A DNA stretch of 64,000 bases from contig JAJPHS010000139.1 in the NCBI GenBank assembly GCA_021325175.1, positions 1-64,000 on the forward strand. The letters are read 5' to 3'. Source of the DNA: Terriglobia bacterium. GTDB lineage: Bacteria > Acidobacteriota > Terriglobia > Bryobacterales > Bryobacteraceae. A program made the translations under genes and the position numbers. This document shows, piece after piece, positions 63,606 to 64,000 of this stretch. The first letter of the stretch is position 1, and every line of letters starts with the position of its first letter. The notes under the pieces were generated by a model. That model was given only the letters and a program-made list of their open reading frames with translations. It searched no databases and was not told where the DNA came from.

Positions 63606-64000
63606 ATGCGGGCGACGTTCTGGCTCCTCCTGGTTTCCACACTTCAGGCGGACGAGCTGACGCAGAAAATGGCCGCTCGGGTTTCCGAAGAAGCGGAGGC
63701 ATTTCGCAAAATCGCGCCGGAAGTTCTCGGGACCGAGAAATTGCACCAAAGCGCGATCCAGCCTTCCCGGCGATTCCATCCCCATGGCGCAAAACCCAGC
63801 CAGCCGGAATGGCGGGATCGCGACGTCGTTTCTGAATACGCGTTTGCGTCGTTTTCCGGCCAATCCGGCGCGATTCACGAGGTCCGCCAGGTGATCTCCG
63901 TCGACGGCCGCAAGGTTTCCGATTCAAAGAATGCGCAGGACGCGCTGGCCAGGGCGATTCTGGCATCCGATGACGGCCAGAAGAGAGAACTGCTGAAACA
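63606..64000 (+). CDS. hypothetical secreted protein, truncated at window edge
   Basis: MRATFWLLLVSTLQADELTQKMAARVSEEAEAFRKIAPEVLGTEKLHQSAIQPS...; frame open to the right edge, hence absent from ORF track. Confidence 0.65.
   Translation, partial: MRATFWLLLVSTLQADELTQKMAARVSEEAEAFRKIAPEVLGTEKLHQSAIQPSRRFHPHGAKPSQPEWRDRDVVSEYAFASFSGQSGAIHEVRQVISVDGRKVSDSKNAQDALARAILASDDGQKRELLK

Overview
GC-rich bacterial chromosome segment. The TIGR03437-type C-terminal domain at 20549-22156, the carboxypeptidase-regulatory-like/TonB receptor and the ASPIC/UnbV protein suggest Acidobacteriota, Bryobacterales/Solibacter-like (inference, not tested). About 60 protein genes are packed tightly on both strands. 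Recognisable genes include pyrD, hutF, a c-di-GMP cluster (HD-GYP/GGDEF, sigma-54 activator, PilZ), a prepilin peptidase, glycosyltransferases, two HU-family genes, rpsA, eno-gpmI, ruvX, mltG, rnhA, an RraA-led RND efflux operon, a TPR/ASPIC/TonB-receptor/sulfite-oxidase cluster, ligA, nadA and moaA. I saw no rRNA, tRNA, CRISPR array or intact mobile element. Most long opposite-strand ORFs in the track are GC-rich shadow ORFs and are not called. Two partial genes are missing from the track because they run off the window: a histidine kinase at the left edge and a secreted protein at the right edge. Main points of interest: (1) three copies of an 18-bp operator-like motif, ATACC-N8-GGTAT, within about 730 bp around an orphan receiver-like gene and the RraA/RND operon promoter; (2) the only long intergenic region (about 24.0-24.65 kb), with minus-strand hairpins, T-runs and a 31-codon ORF that look like an undescribed small RNA/peptide unit; (3) a 57-nt near-continuous hairpin directly upstream of eno; (4) a c-di-GMP regulatory cluster with a palindromic operator candidate; (5) in-frame tandem duplication of a cyclophilin stop codon.
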